Assembly (NCBI GenBank): GCA_030683105.1
Contig: JAUXMZ010000005.1
Span: forward strand, 1-47,388
DNA: 47,388 nt
Direction: 5' to 3'
Source: Burkholderiales bacterium
Lineage (GTDB): Bacteria > Pseudomonadota > Gammaproteobacteria > Burkholderiales > SG8-41
A program made the translations under genes and the position numbers. How positions within the stretch are numbered: the first letter of the stretch is position 1; the number at the start of each line of letters is the position of its first letter. Positions 7,665-15,573 of the stretch are shown in pieces. The notes beneath the pieces were generated by a model. That model was not told the origin of the DNA, did no database searches, and saw nothing but the letters and a program-made list of their open reading frames with translations.

Positions 7665-7694
7665 CCCCTCTCCCCCGCATGCGGGGGAGAGGGG
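7665..7694. repeat. REP-like perfect 30-bp palindrome
   Basis: The half-sequence CCCCTCTCCCCCGCA is followed directly by its exact reverse complement. It lies between two co-directional genes and could form a 15-bp hairpin in RNA. A related, less perfect copy lies inside the exporter gene at 30671-30716. This kind of GC-rich palindrome is dispersed in many proteobacteria. Confidence 0.8.
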
Positions 7695-7770
7695 AACTCT
7701 TTTTTTGGGGCTCTGACCCAGAGTAACTCTATCGGGACGAAGAAATATTGCCTTACCTGGCTTGCCTGAT

Positions 7771-9177
7771 TTAGCTCGCCCGCGCTCGCCGCTTATCCAT
7801 TTCACCCCTGCGCGGCTTTTCTTCAGCCCCCGCTGCGCGCACTGCGGTTAGCAACTCCCGCACGTTATCGAGGTCCTCGAGCTTGTCGACCAACGCGATG
7901 ATGCGCCCGACTGCGGCGGCATTGAGCAAACCCGCGGCGGCGGTGCGCAGCTTGTCCTGGATTTCCTCGCGGGTCAGCGGGTCGGCCGGATCGCCTTTTG
8001 CGGCGGTGCGGCGATCAGTCCAGCACGCGCCGTCCGTGGTGCGTATCTCCACTGCCGCGCCCGTCCCCTCCACCTTCGGATCGATCTCGACCCTGACCCG
8101 CTCGCTGGCGAACGCGTCGACTTGCGGGTCCTGGAAGCGGCCGGGCTCGAACTGCTCCAGCCAGCAGCGCTCATCGTGCAGCACGATCGCCGTCACGTAC
8201 GGCGCGGAGAGCAGCGCCTTGAATTTGTCGTTCCAGGTGAGCGTGCCGTGCATGTCATAGACGGTCTTCGACAGTCCGACGCGCACACTGGCCACCCGCT
8301 CAGGCTTGAGACCGTGCGCCTTGATCAGCGCGAGCAGCGCGGTGATGACGGTCTGGATCGAACTCGCGGCCGGCCACAGCCGTAACGCGATTTGTTCGAG
8401 CGTCCAGCGCTGGCCAAGATCTGCAACCACCTGGTCCGGTGCGCCGCCGTCGGAGTAGGCGTTGTAAATGCCGCCGTCCTTGTGGGTGAGTATTTCCTCG
8501 GAAGCACGGAAGCCCTGTTCGGCAAGCAGGCCCGCCATCAGGCCGGATAGCGCGCCGCGACACTGATGAAACTTGATCGTCGGCGTGCCCCAATGCGCGA
8601 AGGTGCCGGCCGACTGGCTGCCGGCCAGCGCAAATGCATAGCGCTGGCGGTCGGCATCAAGACCGAGCAGCTTACCCACGGCAGCAGCGCCGCCGAAAGG
8701 CCCGACCACGCCCGGCGAATGCCAGCCGCGCGCGCGAAACGCCGGATAATTTGTGCCCAGTGCAACACGGGTGGAGGTTTCCAGCCCCGCGGCAATCGCC
8801 AGCAGCAATGCTCGCCCGCTCGCGCCATCGCGCTCGGCGATGGCGAGCGCGGGCGGCACGACCTGCGGCGTGGTGTGAAACAGCGTGGGGCGGTGCACGT
8901 CGCACACCGTGACGGCGGTGATCAGATAACCGTTGAGCATCGTGGCGCCGGCCAGCGACAGTTTCCCGCCGCCGATGATGCTTGCATCTTCGGAACTGCC
9001 GAGCGCGCCCGCCAGCGCGCGGATCTGCCGGGTTTCTTCGCCGTGATGCCCGGCAAGCGCGCTCGCCACTGCGTCGAGCAGAATATCCTTCACCCGCTCG
9101 CGGATCGCTGCGGGCAGATCGTCGTAATGGAGATCGGCGATGAATCGGGCAAGCTCGGCGGTGGGCGTGGCAGACAT
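7771..9177 (-). CDS. MmgE/PrpD family protein
   Basis: The 468-residue enzyme has the full PrpD-like layout: N-terminal helical domain (ELARFIADLHYDDLPAAIRE), the SALAGHHGEETRQIRALA segment, the glycine-rich WGTPTIKFHQCRGALSGLMA, and a C-terminal alpha/beta domain with LTREEIQDKLRTAA. Known members are 2-methylcitrate and related dehydratases that need no iron-sulfur cluster. CGGAG precedes the ATG. The Bug receptor at 9220-10200 is 43 bases upstream on the same strand, so the two likely form one transcript in which the receptor captures the substrate or a precursor. The exact substrate (methylcitrate, aconitate-like or itaconate-type) cannot be read from the sequence. Confidence 0.9.
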   Translation of the reverse strand: MSATPTAELARFIADLHYDDLPAAIRERVKDILLDAVASALAGHHGEETRQIRALAGALGSSEDASIIGGGKLSLAGATMLNGYLITAVTVCDVHRPTLFHTTPQVVPPALAIAERDGASGRALLLAIAAGLETSTRVALGTNYPAFRARGWHSPGVVGPFGGAAAVGKLLGLDADRQRYAFALAGSQSAGTFAHWGTPTIKFHQCRGALSGLMAGLLAEQGFRASEEILTHKDGGIYNAYSDGGAPDQVVADLGQRWTLEQIALRLWPAASSIQTVITALLALIKAHGLKPERVASVRVGLSKTVYDMHGTLTWNDKFKALLSAPYVTAIVLHDERCWLEQFEPGRFQDPQVDAFASERVRVEIDPKVEGTGAAVEIRTTDGACWTDRRTAAKGDPADPLTREEIQDKLRTAAAGLLNAAAVGRIIALVDKLEDLDNVRELLTAVRAAGAEEKPRRGEMDKRRARAS

Positions 9178-9219
9178 CAGGCAACTCCGGTCAGTCTAAA
9201 AAAACGCGGTGAATTGAAC

Positions 9220-10200
9220 TCAGTCGAGCTTGGCGCCCGAATCCTTGACGACCTGGGCCCATTTCACGATTTCGGACTTGATGAGCGCCGCAAATTCGTC
9301 GGGCGTCGATGTCGAGGGCTCGGCGCCCAGGCCGATGAACTGATCGCGCACCTGCAGCGAATTCACGATGCGGGCCACGGCGTCGTGGATCTTGTCGAGA
9401 ATAGGCTTGGGCATCGCTGCGGGTCCGACCATGCCGTTCCATCCCATCGCGTCATAACCGGGCACGCCGGCCTCGGCTATCGTCGGCACATCGGGCAGCG
9501 CCACGATGCGCTTGGTGCTGGATACGCCGAGCGCGCGCAAGCGCCCGTTTTTCACGTACGGCACGCCGGAGGGCGCGGTGGCAAAGGTCAGCGCAACTTC
9601 GCCGCCGACGATTGCAATCATCTGCGGCGCCGCGCCCTTGTACGGCACGTGCACGATGTTGACGCCCGCCATCTTTTTGAACATTTCCGCGGTCAGATGC
9701 GGCTGGGCGCCGCTGCCCGCCGAACTGTAGAGCAGCTCACCCGGGCGTTTTTTCGCGAGGGCGATCAGCTCCCCGAGGTTTTTTACCGGAATCGACGGAT
9801 GGATCAGCATGACGCTCGGCAACCACACGAGATTGGTGATCGGCGTAAAATCCCGGACCGCGTCGAACGGCAGCTTGTTGAAGACAGCCGGGTTGATCGC
9901 GTGCGTGCCGACGGTCATGATGTAGAGCGTGTAGCCGTCGGGTTTGGACTTGGCGACGAAATCGGAAGCGATGTTGCCGCTGGCGCCGGGGCGGTTGTCC
10001 GTCAACACCTGCTGGCCCCACTCCTCGGTCAGCTTCTGGCCTATGGTGCGCGACAGGATGTCGGAGGTGCCGCCCGGCGGAAACGGCACGACGATGCGCA
10101 CCGGCCGGACTGGAAAGTTTTGCGCAAACACCGGAGCAAGCATTCCCGGCAGCGCGAACAACATCATGGCAGTCAATGCAGACAGCGTTTTACCGATCAT
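9220..10200 (-). CDS. Bug/TctC-family periplasmic substrate-binding protein 2
   Basis: The 326-residue receptor has the signal peptide MIGKTLSALTAMMLFALPG, cleaved before QNFPVRPVRIVVPF. Family motifs are PFPPGGTSDILSR, DNRPGASGNIASD, HVPYKGAAPQM and FAALIKSEIVKWAQVV. The open frame extends to 10512, but the ATG at 10200 is preceded by a strong GGGGAGGGGGG and starts the signal peptide, so the upstream extension is not coding. It is the first gene of a probable two-gene operon with MmgE/PrpD (43-base gap). It is clearly diverged from the receptors at 6650 and 16705, consistent with a different ligand. Confidence 0.93.
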   Translation of the reverse strand: MIGKTLSALTAMMLFALPGMLAPVFAQNFPVRPVRIVVPFPPGGTSDILSRTIGQKLTEEWGQQVLTDNRPGASGNIASDFVAKSKPDGYTLYIMTVGTHAINPAVFNKLPFDAVRDFTPITNLVWLPSVMLIHPSIPVKNLGELIALAKKRPGELLYSSAGSGAQPHLTAEMFKKMAGVNIVHVPYKGAAPQMIAIVGGEVALTFATAPSGVPYVKNGRLRALGVSSTKRIVALPDVPTIAEAGVPGYDAMGWNGMVGPAAMPKPILDKIHDAVARIVNSLQVRDQFIGLGAEPSTSTPDEFAALIKSEIVKWAQVVKDSGAKLD

Positions 10201-10558
10201 TATCCCCCCCTCCCCAGACGTGACTGGACTTCTCAGAGCCCGTAACACAAGTGTCGGAGCATTATCCGCCCCGGAAATTCGAAGCACAAGCGATGCCAAA
10301 TGAATATACAGCGGTCCGGTGTACCGGTCCCGTTTACCCTGTCGGAACACGTCCAGGCCGTCCCTTTCCGACAGTTGGATAAATATTTCATCAGCATTAA
10401 AGCGCAACTGCGCACGATGCGGGCGCGGATTGCGGCTGCACCTTGAGGGAAGGCACAACGTCGTTTCCGGGGTGGCGCCAGAAAGCGCAGATGATGACCG
10501 GCATGCGGTCATGAGCCCTGAACATCCGGCCCTGATGTTCAGGCGTTATTGGGCCGGG
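10201..10558. other. Intergenic region with a perfect hairpin
   Basis: No gene is seen in these 358 bases. CCTGAACATC (10517-10526) and GATGTTCAGG (10534-10543) form a perfect 10-bp stem with a 7-base loop. A smaller hairpin (ATGACCG/CGGTCAT) lies just before it. There is no T-run on either side, so it is not a textbook intrinsic terminator, though it lies just past the stop of the gene at 10559. Confidence 0.55.
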
Positions 10559-11122
10559 TCACTCCCTAGCGCGTTGAGGCAACCATACCCTTATCACCGG
10601 GGGACGTGAAACTTCGGGCAGGGCTGTACCCGCAAATGAATTCAAGGCTACCGAACTGATGCGGGCCGCGGGATCGGCGGCCAGGTCCTGTTCAGCGGGC
10701 GAACTATCCGCAGAAGCAACAAAACGCTCTTCGGTTGCGATGCGGGCGCCGGCATTGCCCGCATGGGCGGTAACTTCGGTGTCGGCCGCAACCGGATGGA
10801 TATTCGACGCAGCCCACAAGCCCCATGCCAACCCCCCTATGATCAGAACCGGGTTGCTCAGTCCCATCACCACCGACAGGGTCCTGCCAGTGAACGTATT
10901 GCTGACAACTGCGGTGGTCCGCTGAAGATCCACGCGTTTCGCCGGATCCATCGGCAGCGTATCCAGGACGTTGCCGATCACTCCTTTATAGATAACCTGT
11001 TCCAACGTTTGCGGGGAGGCGTCGGGAACAACCGGGGTATTCACGACCCCATCCGCCCATGCGACATCCGCGAGCGTCAGGAGCAGAAACGCGGCGAAAT
11101 ATGCTGAGCGAGGTATTGACAT
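10559..11122 (-). CDS. Secreted/membrane protein of unknown function
   Basis: The product is 187 residues. A signal peptide (SAYFAAFLLLTLADVAWA, cut before DGV) is followed by a soluble stretch (VIYKGVIGNVLDTLPMDPAK), then one transmembrane helix at about residues 83-105 (PVLIIGGLAWGLWAAS), then a long Ala/Ser-rich tail. The GNVLDTLPMDPAKRVDLQR segment before the helix is the most conserved-looking part. The ATG at 11122 starts the signal peptide. A TTG 21 bases upstream is less likely. It is divergent from gspA, with an operator-like palindrome between them, so shared control is possible. I do not recognise the family. It is probably anchored in the inner membrane. Confidence 0.7.
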   Translation of the reverse strand: MSIPRSAYFAAFLLLTLADVAWADGVVNTPVVPDASPQTLEQVIYKGVIGNVLDTLPMDPAKRVDLQRTTAVVSNTFTGRTLSVVMGLSNPVLIIGGLAWGLWAASNIHPVAADTEVTAHAGNAGARIATEERFVASADSSPAEQDLAADPAARISSVALNSFAGTALPEVSRPPVIRVWLPQRARE

Positions 11123-11181
11123 GAATGGGTCCAATTCAGGCAACGCTGCCGTGTAAATTAGAATGAAAGCGCCGGATTTTC

Positions 11182-11197
11182 TGTACGCTGGCGTACA
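11182..11197. promoter_or_regulatory. Palindrome between divergent genes
   Basis: TGTACGC TG GCGTACA is a perfect inverted repeat with 7-base arms and a 2-base centre. It lies 60 bases from the minus-strand gene and 88 bases from gspA, a usual position for an operator. No regulator gene lies next to it. Confidence 0.35.
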
Positions 11198-11249
11198 AAG
11201 CGCGCTTTTCCTTGCATCGGGCGGCTCGGTCCGGAAGTGCGCTTGACGC

Positions 11250-11255
11250 TATAAT
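11250..11255 (+). promoter_or_regulatory. Possible gspA -10 box (TATAAT)
   Basis: A consensus TATAAT lies 29 bases before the gspA ATG. No good -35 is seen at 16-18 bases, so the call is weak. Confidence 0.3.
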
Positions 11256-11284
11256 GACCCCATACGTCCCACTCCCGGATCCCT

Positions 11285-12922
11285 ATGTATCAGAGTCATT
11301 TCGGGCTCGCCGAAGCACCCTTTTCCATCGCGCCGGATCCGCGCTATCTCTATATGAGCCAGCGCCACCAGGAAGCGCTTGCGCATCTGCTCTACGGCGT
11401 GAATGCCGATGGCGGGTTTGTGTTGCTCACGGGCGAGGTGGGGGCGGGCAAAACCACGATCTGCCGCTGCCTGCTCGAGCAAATTCCCGAGTCCTGCGAT
11501 GTGGCCTACATCTTCAATCCCAAACTGACGGTGGAGGAACTGCTCTCGACCATCTGCGTCGAATTCGGCATCGCCTATCCGCCCGGCAATACCAGCATCA
11601 AAGTGTTCGTCGATTGCATCAATGCTTATCTGCTCGATGCCCATGCCAAGGGCCGGCACACGGTGCTGATCATCGACGAGGCGCAGAACCTCTCCGCCGA
11701 CGTGCTGGAGCAGATGCGGCTGCTCACCAATCTGGAAACCAACCAGCGCAAGCTGTTGCAGATCATCCTGCTGGGCCAGCCCGAGCTGGCGGCGATGCTC
11801 GCGCGGCCTGAATTGCGTCAGCTCGCACAGCGTATTGTCGCGCGCTATCACCTGGGGCCGCTGACCAGGCCGGAAGCCGCAGCCTATATTCAGCACCGCC
11901 TCGAGGTGTCGGGGGCAAAGCGAAGGCTGTTTTCCGCCGCGCTCATGGGCCGGATATACCGCCTGAGCGGCGGCATTCCCCGGATCATCAACGTGCTGTG
12001 CGACCGGGCGCTGCTGGGCGCCTTCGTGCAGGGCAAGGAGCGGATCGATCGCGCGACCCTCGCGCAGGCGGCGCGCGAGGTGTTCCCCCCGCCGCTGCGG
12101 CGCCGCAGCATGCTGCGCCCGCTCACGGCCATCTTGATTCTGGTGGCTGGCGGCGCAATGACGCTGACGGCGTATCGGCACGTGCAACCGGATACCGAAA
12201 TGGCGACGGTGCGGAACACCAAATCGGAACCCGGCGCATCCGCATCGCCGGCGAAAGCTGCCGATCCTGCCAATGAGGCAAAGCTGGAAACGGCATTGCC
12301 GGATACCCTGGCATGGCCTGAGGAGGAACCGCGCGCGCACAGCAAGGCGATGGCTTACGCCGCACTGTTCCGGGCATGGGGGGCGGACTATCAAGGCGCA
12401 GACGCGTGCCAGCAGGCTGCCGGCCTGGGTTTGCGCTGTCAAACGGCCCGCGGCGGATTGGATGAACTGCGTCAATTCAACCGGCCCGCAGTACTGCTCA
12501 TGCGCGACGATAAGGGTCGGGAATTCCAGGCGACGTTGACTGCGCTTGCAGACAAATCCGCCGCCTTTACGATAGGCACGGAAACCAAAACGGTCGCGCT
12601 TGGCGCCCTGGCCGCACAATGGTCAGGGCACTATACCTTGCTGTGGCGCATGCCGCCGGCTGCGGGCGAGAAGATCCGGCCGGGCGAGCGTGGTCCGGCT
12701 GTGGAATGGCTAAGCAAACAGCTTGCACAGGCGCAGGGCCGTGTGGCGGAACCAGCCGGGGATCCGGTGTTCGATCATGCCCTGGTGCGCCAGGTCAAAC
12801 AGTTTCAACTCGCTCAGGGATTGATCCCCGACGGCACCGTCGGACGTCAGACCCTGATGCGCCTGAGCAGCTTGACCGATCAGGCGGCACCGAAGCTGTT
12901 CCGCGAACAATCGGAAAAATAG
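11285..12922 (+). CDS. gspA: ExeA/GspA-type AAA ATPase with peptidoglycan-binding domain
   Basis: The 545-residue protein has the ExeA order of domains. A cytoplasmic AAA ATPase includes the characteristic start HFGLAEAPFSIAPDPRYLY, Walker A GEVGAGKTT (50-58) and Walker B VLIIDEAQ (127-134). A single transmembrane helix lies at about 278-296, and a periplasmic part ends in a PG_binding_1 domain (about 465-540, with FQLAQGLIPDGTVGRQTL). In Aeromonas, ExeA with ExeB uses ATP to help the type II secretin pass the peptidoglycan. The stop is followed two bases later by the gspB ATG. No other type II secretion genes are in the window, so the pair either serves a secretion system encoded elsewhere or a different envelope machine. 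Confidence 0.92.
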   Translation: MYQSHFGLAEAPFSIAPDPRYLYMSQRHQEALAHLLYGVNADGGFVLLTGEVGAGKTTICRCLLEQIPESCDVAYIFNPKLTVEELLSTICVEFGIAYPPGNTSIKVFVDCINAYLLDAHAKGRHTVLIIDEAQNLSADVLEQMRLLTNLETNQRKLLQIILLGQPELAAMLARPELRQLAQRIVARYHLGPLTRPEAAAYIQHRLEVSGAKRRLFSAALMGRIYRLSGGIPRIINVLCDRALLGAFVQGKERIDRATLAQAAREVFPPPLRRRSMLRPLTAILILVAGGAMTLTAYRHVQPDTEMATVRNTKSEPGASASPAKAADPANEAKLETALPDTLAWPEEEPRAHSKAMAYAALFRAWGADYQGADACQQAAGLGLRCQTARGGLDELRQFNRPAVLLMRDDKGREFQATLTALADKSAAFTIGTETKTVALGALAAQWSGHYTLLWRMPPAAGEKIRPGERGPAVEWLSKQLAQAQGRVAEPAGDPVFDHALVRQVKQFQLAQGLIPDGTVGRQTLMRLSSLTDQAAPKLFREQSEK

Positions 12923-12924
12923 GC

Positions 12925-13680
12925 ATGTCGTATATTCTCGACGCGCTCAGGAAATCCGACAAACAGCGCCAGCGCGGCACGGCGCCGACGCTGCTGTCGG
13001 CTCAGGCCACGGTGGCGGCGCCCAAACAACCCGCATTTTTGGGGTATGCCCTGCTCGGGGGGGCGCTGCTCTGCACCGGCATTGTGATCGGCTGGCTGCG
13101 CCCATGGCAGCCGGAGCAACCGGTTTCCGCGACCGCGCCTGTCGCCGCCGTGAAACCGCCCGAATCCAACACCGTGGCAGCATCCCAGTCAGCGTTGTCT
13201 GACATCGCCGGCAGACCGGAGCAGGAAGCGCCGGCGCAGAAAGCAACATCGGCAGCGCCGCCTCCGGTGCCTACGAGTGCCGTCATCAAACAAGAGCAGC
13301 CCGCGCCCGCCCGGGCTGAGACTCACCGCACGCCGCCAAAAACCAGCGCTGCCGTCACGAAAGCGGCGACAGCGCCTGCGCCGCCGCTACCATCCGCCGG
13401 CACCGGGACCGCGCAGGATCAAATCGCGATGGCTATGGCCGAACTGCCGCTGTCGATACAGCAGGAGATTCCAGGAATGTCGATTGCGGTTCATGCTTAC
13501 TCAAGCCAGCCGAAGGACCGTCTCGTCAGCATCAACAACCGGCTGCTGCGCGAAGGCATGTCCCTGGCGCCCGGTCTTACACTGGAGCAGATCACGCCTG
13601 ATGGCATGGTATTCAGTTACAAGGGATATCGTTTCAGCCGCCGTGTGCACGGTTCTGGAGGCACTGCGGAAACCCGATAA
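12925..13680 (+). CDS. gspB: GspB-type secretion assembly protein
   Basis: The 251-residue protein starts with the signature MSYILDALRKSDKQRQRG. One transmembrane helix at about 37-58 and a long Pro/Ala-rich periplasmic linker (about 60-175) follow. The C-terminal T2SSB domain contains EIPGMSIAVHAYS, LVSINNRLLREG and ITPDGMVFSYKG. In the known system GspB/ExeB pairs with GspA and links it to the secretin. An open frame extends upstream to 12619 inside gspA, but the ATG at 12925 marks the conserved N-terminus. A clear terminator at 13704-13730 ends the two-gene operon. Confidence 0.92.
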   Translation: MSYILDALRKSDKQRQRGTAPTLLSAQATVAAPKQPAFLGYALLGGALLCTGIVIGWLRPWQPEQPVSATAPVAAVKPPESNTVAASQSALSDIAGRPEQEAPAQKATSAAPPPVPTSAVIKQEQPAPARAETHRTPPKTSAAVTKAATAPAPPLPSAGTGTAQDQIAMAMAELPLSIQQEIPGMSIAVHAYSSQPKDRLVSINNRLLREGMSLAPGLTLEQITPDGMVFSYKGYRFSRRVHGSGGTAETR

Positions 13681-13703
13681 GGCTGCTGCGATCGCACCAA
13701 AAC

Positions 13704-13730
13704 AAAGGGCGGCGGCCGTCCTTTTTTATT
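13704..13730 (+). terminator. Intrinsic terminator after gspAB
   Basis: AAAGGGCGG pairs with CCGTCCTTT (one G-T wobble) around a 3-base loop. A run of six Ts starts at the end of the stem. It lies 23 bases past the gspB stop. Confidence 0.8.
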
Positions 13731-13875
13731 TCGATCACGGTCAGGCGCCGCTGCATTTACACAGCATTACATTTGCAACCCTTTGTTACATCGTCGCGCG
13801 GAACGAGGCAACCGGCACCGCAGTCCTATGAACAGAGCCTCCACATCAGGAGGACACAAACCACCTCGGAGATGA

Positions 13876-14394
13876 ATGATGAACAAACTGATTATGAGCA
13901 CCCTGATTGCCGCAGGCCTTGCCACCGCTGCGCCGCTGACGCTGGCGCAACCGGGAAATCCAGCGGCCGGCGCGCCGCAAGGCCAGCACGCGCAACGCCA
14001 CCATCACGGCAAGCACGCCTCCGGTCTTCCCGGCGAACGGGTCGAGGCGCGCCTCGCTTACCTCAAGACCAGGCTGAAAATCACCGACGCGCAACAAGCG
14101 CAATGGGATGCCTTCGCCGGCGTGATGCGCAAGCACGCGAAGAGCGCGGACGAGCGCATCACGGCACGGCGCGCACAAATGGCGCAACGCGTGGAAGGCC
14201 AGCGACCGAACGCCATCGAGCGCCTGGAACGCAGGCAGGAGCGCCTGGCCACCGCATCAGCGCGGATGAGCGAACTGCTCGCGGCCGGTAAACCGCTTTA
14301 TGCAGCATTGTCGCCGGAGCAGCGGCAGATCGCCGACAAAGCGCTCGCAAGCCGCGGCGGCTCCCGTCACGGCGGCAGGCACGGCAGGGCGTAA
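13876..14394 (+). CDS. Spy/CpxP (LTXXQ)-like periplasmic protein
   Basis: The 172-residue product has a signal peptide (LIMSTLIAAGLATAAPLTLA, cut before QPGN), a His-rich linker (HHHGKHA, about residues 42-48), and a helical body with the LTxxQ-like motifs LKITDAQQAQWDAF and LSPEQRQIADKAL. Spy and CpxP are periplasmic chaperones or stress sensors of this fold. The His-rich linker and tail (HGGRHGRA) could bind metal. The start is ATGATG at 13876/13879, and GGAG at 13868 favours the second codon. It is monocistronic, ending at a bidirectional terminator. The fold assignment is good. The chaperone role is inferred. Confidence 0.83.
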   Translation: MMNKLIMSTLIAAGLATAAPLTLAQPGNPAAGAPQGQHAQRHHHGKHASGLPGERVEARLAYLKTRLKITDAQQAQWDAFAGVMRKHAKSADERITARRAQMAQRVEGQRPNAIERLERRQERLATASARMSELLAAGKPLYAALSPEQRQIADKALASRGGSRHGGRHGRA

Positions 14395-14447
14395 CCTCCG
14401 CTGCCGGCCCGGGTGAATAGACCCGGACCGCGGCGGTTGTGAACGAG

Positions 14448-14484
14448 AAACGGGGTCGGCTCAGGCTGGCCCCGTTTGTTTTTT
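14448..14484. terminator. Bidirectional terminator between convergent genes
   Basis: AAACGGGGTC pairs with GGCCCCGTTT around GGCTCAGGCT, followed by GTTTTTT on the plus strand. On the minus strand AAACGGGG supplies a short T-run after the stem. It separates the Spy-like gene from the dehydrogenase. Confidence 0.75.
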
Positions 14485-15421
14485 ACGCTATCGGCGTAAG
14501 AACCGGCTTGCCGGAAAAATGCGCGCGCAGGTTCGCCAGCAGATTCGCGGTGCGATTCTCCCGCACTTCACGGGTGGACGACCCGATATGGGGAACCATC
14601 ACCACGTTGTCCAGCGCGACGAGTTCCGCGGGCACGTGCGGCTCGTCCCGGAACACGTCCAGACCAGCCCCGGCGATCCTGCCTTCCCTCAGGGCGGCGA
14701 TCAGCGCCGGCTCATCGACGATGGCGCCGCGCGCGACATTGATCAGGAAGCCTTCAGGGCCCAGCGCATCCAGGATGCGCGCATCGACCAGGTTGCGGGT
14801 CGCCGGCGTCTCCGGGCAGGTCACGACCAGGCAATCGGTCTGCCGCGCCATGGGTTCGAGATCGGCGTAATAAGGATAGGCGACGTCCGGTTTCGGTCTG
14901 GGGCCGTGATAGCACACTGCCATCCCGAAAGCCTCCGCACGCCTCGCCACGCCTTTGCCGATCTCGCCCAGTCCGATGATGCCGCAGGTCTTGCCGCCCA
15001 GTTCGCGACCGGGGCCAAACAGGGCCTGCGGCCATTTTCCTGCCCGCACGTAGCGGTCGGCCTCGCAGATCCGGCGCATGACGCTGATGATGAGCCCGAA
15101 CGCAAGATCCGCCACGGACGGTGCAATGGATTGCTCCGTAATGGTCACGACCACCCCGCGCGCTTTTGCCGCAGGCAAGTCCATCGCTGCGCGGCCGCTG
15201 CCGAAACAGGCGATGATCTCCAGTTTGGGCAGCGCGTCGAGGTGACGACTGCTGAACCCCGCGGGGCCCGTCGTCACCATCGCGCGCACGCGCCCCGACA
15301 CTTCCTTGATGAACGCGTCCGGGTCATTCGCGGTCCACAGCTTGTGCACGGTGAACTCGCGCTCGAGTTCGTCAAGCGCCGGCGCGTAAATCGGCGTGAG
15401 AATAAGAATTTCCGGTTTCAT
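14483..15421 (-). CDS. D-2-hydroxyacid dehydrogenase (NAD(P)-dependent)
   Basis: The 312-residue enzyme has the D-isomer-specific 2-hydroxyacid dehydrogenase fold. The nucleotide-binding loop is GIIGLGEIG (147-155), and the catalytic triad is Arg231 (NVARGAIVD), Glu260 (DVFRDEP) and His278 (VPHIGSST). Known relatives reduce glyoxylate, hydroxypyruvate or longer 2-oxoacids. It is the last gene of a minus-strand series (cupin, Bug receptor, ACMSD-like amidohydrolase, this gene), separated from the amidohydrolase by a 150-base CACAGAG repeat. The series suggests breakdown of an aromatic or keto acid, with this enzyme handling a 2-oxoacid intermediate. The cofactor specificity and substrate cannot be told from the sequence. 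Confidence 0.9.
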   Translation of the reverse strand: MKPEILILTPIYAPALDELEREFTVHKLWTANDPDAFIKEVSGRVRAMVTTGPAGFSSRHLDALPKLEIIACFGSGRAAMDLPAAKARGVVVTITEQSIAPSVADLAFGLIISVMRRICEADRYVRAGKWPQALFGPGRELGGKTCGIIGLGEIGKGVARRAEAFGMAVCYHGPRPKPDVAYPYYADLEPMARQTDCLVVTCPETPATRNLVDARILDALGPEGFLINVARGAIVDEPALIAALREGRIAGAGLDVFRDEPHVPAELVALDNVVMVPHIGSSTREVRENRTANLLANLRAHFSGKPVLTPIA

Positions 15422-15445
15422 GGGTTTATTAAATCAAAAGATATT

Positions 15446-15557
15446 AGCCACAGAGGACACAGAGGACACAGAGAAATCCGCAAATAATATTTAACAACAA
15501 TTAGATATGTATATTGTTTTTTGTTTTTCTCTGTGATCTCTGTGATCTCTGTGGCTA
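15446..15557. repeat. CACAGAG short-period inverted repeat, locus 2
   Basis: The left arm (15446-15475) is AGCCACAGAGGACACAGAGG followed by ACACAGAG. The right arm (15526-15557) is TCTCTGTGATCTCTGTG followed by ATCTCTGTGGCT. The centre is about 50 AT-rich bases. It lies between two co-directional genes. This copy has no 27-bp insertion. Confidence 0.8.
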
Positions 15558-15573
15558 AAAAGCCTTTGGATGT

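Noticed and set aside
8566-10245. Long plus-strand ORF (559 codons) opposite MmgE/PrpD and the Bug receptor
   Set aside because: It spans two clear genes on the other strand and shows only His/Arg-rich shadow sequence.
10517-10543. 10-bp hairpin as an intrinsic terminator
   Set aside because: No T-run follows the stem on either strand, so it is kept only as a hairpin.
11249-12619. Long minus-strand ORF (456 codons) opposite gspA
   Set aside because: It is a shadow of the GC-rich gspA frame with no domain, low-complexity Arg/Gln/His content and no ribosome site.
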